Assembly (NCBI GenBank): GCA_937917475.1
Contig: CALDNF010000257.1
Coordinates: 1-6,265, forward strand
Direction: 5' to 3'
Source: an uncultured Faecalibacterium sp.
GTDB taxonomy: Bacteria > Bacillota > Clostridia > Oscillospirales > Ruminococcaceae
DNA: 6,265 nucleotides
The first letter of the stretch is position 1. Each line of letters opens with the position of its first letter. A program made the position numbers and the translations under genes. Below the pieces are notes generated by a model. The model was not told the DNA's origin. It did not search any database and saw nothing but the letters and a program-made list of their open reading frames with translations. Positions 5,949 to 6,265 of this stretch are shown here, piece by piece.

Positions 5949-6265
5949 ATGTCAATGTTAGGTGTCGCAGGCTTTGCCCTGATGATCCTGATCGTTGCCC
6001 TGCTGCTGTGGGGCAAGAGTACTCCTGCGGTCGTCTTTATCCTGCTGCCCATTCTGGTGGGCTTTGCCGTCGGGTTCAGCCCCACGGACATGAGCGGCTA
6101 CATCAAGGACGGCGTGTCCAGCGTTTCCACCACGGCCATCCTGTTCATTTTTGCGGTGCTGTTCTTCGGCGTGATGAACGATGCCGGTGTGTTTGACCGC
6201 ATCGTGAACAAGGTGCTGAAAGTCGTGGGCGGCAATGTCCTGCTGCTGATGTTTGCCACCGTTCT
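5949..6265 (+). CDS. CitMHS-family metal-citrate transporter, N-terminal part
   Basis: First 105 codons of a membrane transporter cut off by the window end; family members are usually around 430-450 residues, so about a quarter is seen. The product should be an inner-membrane secondary carrier of the CitMHS family, which takes up citrate complexed with divalent metal together with protons. Hydrophobic segments lie at about 2-21, 25-43 and 61-79. After the third comes FFGVMNDAGVFD (72-83), matching the family's FGxMxDAGxFD stretch, then an amphipathic RIVNKVLKVVGGN and the start of another hydrophobic segment (97 on). The first codons include rare TCA and TTA, as at the start of jetC. It has its own promoter and lies beyond a strong terminator, so it is not part of the SMC operon. 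Substrate and metal preference cannot be read from this fragment; a related carboxylate carrier is possible. Confidence 0.85.
   Translation, partial: MSMLGVAGFALMILIVALLLWGKSTPAVVFILLPILVGFAVGFSPTDMSGYIKDGVSSVSTTAILFIFAVLFFGVMNDAGVFDRIVNKVLKVVGGNVLLLMFATV

Overview
The window reads as chromosomal DNA from a GC-rich, low-GC-phylum Gram-positive gut anaerobe. A Faecalibacterium/Subdoligranulum-like member of the Clostridia is my best guess. The basis is strongly G/C-biased third codon positions, textbook AAGGAGG-type ribosome binding sites about 7 nt from their starts, AT-rich intergenic DNA with a SigA promoter, and the general look of the proteins. No rRNA or marker gene is present, so the taxonomy is inference.

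Bases 2-5575 hold one tightly packed plus-strand operon of four genes. The first three are a kleisin-like subunit (JetA/MksF type), a small MukE-like subunit (JetB/MksE type) and a MukB-like SMC ATPase (JetC/MksB type). Together they would form a Wadjet / MksBEF-type SMC loop-extruding complex; in studied Wadjet systems such complexes recognise and eliminate plasmid DNA. The fourth gene, where the nuclease subunit gene jetD (mksG) is normally found, encodes only a 77-residue protein I do not recognise. It has an excellent ribosome binding site and overlaps the end of jetC. A strong intrinsic terminator follows 14 nt after its stop, so no jetD lies downstream in this transcription unit. Either jetD sits upstream of base 1, or it is elsewhere in the genome, or this is a JetD-less SMC complex with a small accessory protein. 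That question is the main point of interest in the window.

The four genes are linked by translational coupling: zero spacing between jetA and jetB, an ATGA overlap between jetB and jetC, and a 20-bp overlap between jetC and the small gene. The three junctions each have a purine-rich Shine-Dalgarno sequence about 7 nt before the start.

Bases 5624-5948 are an AT-rich intergenic region. It carries a near-consensus SigA promoter (TAGACA - 17 nt - TATAAT), several small inverted repeats that may be operators, including one that fits the FadR-subfamily GntR operator pattern and overlaps the -10 box, and a ribosome binding site. These precede a second, unrelated transcription unit that starts at 5949 and runs off the end of the window: the N-terminal quarter of a CitMHS-family (metal-citrate type) secondary transporter.
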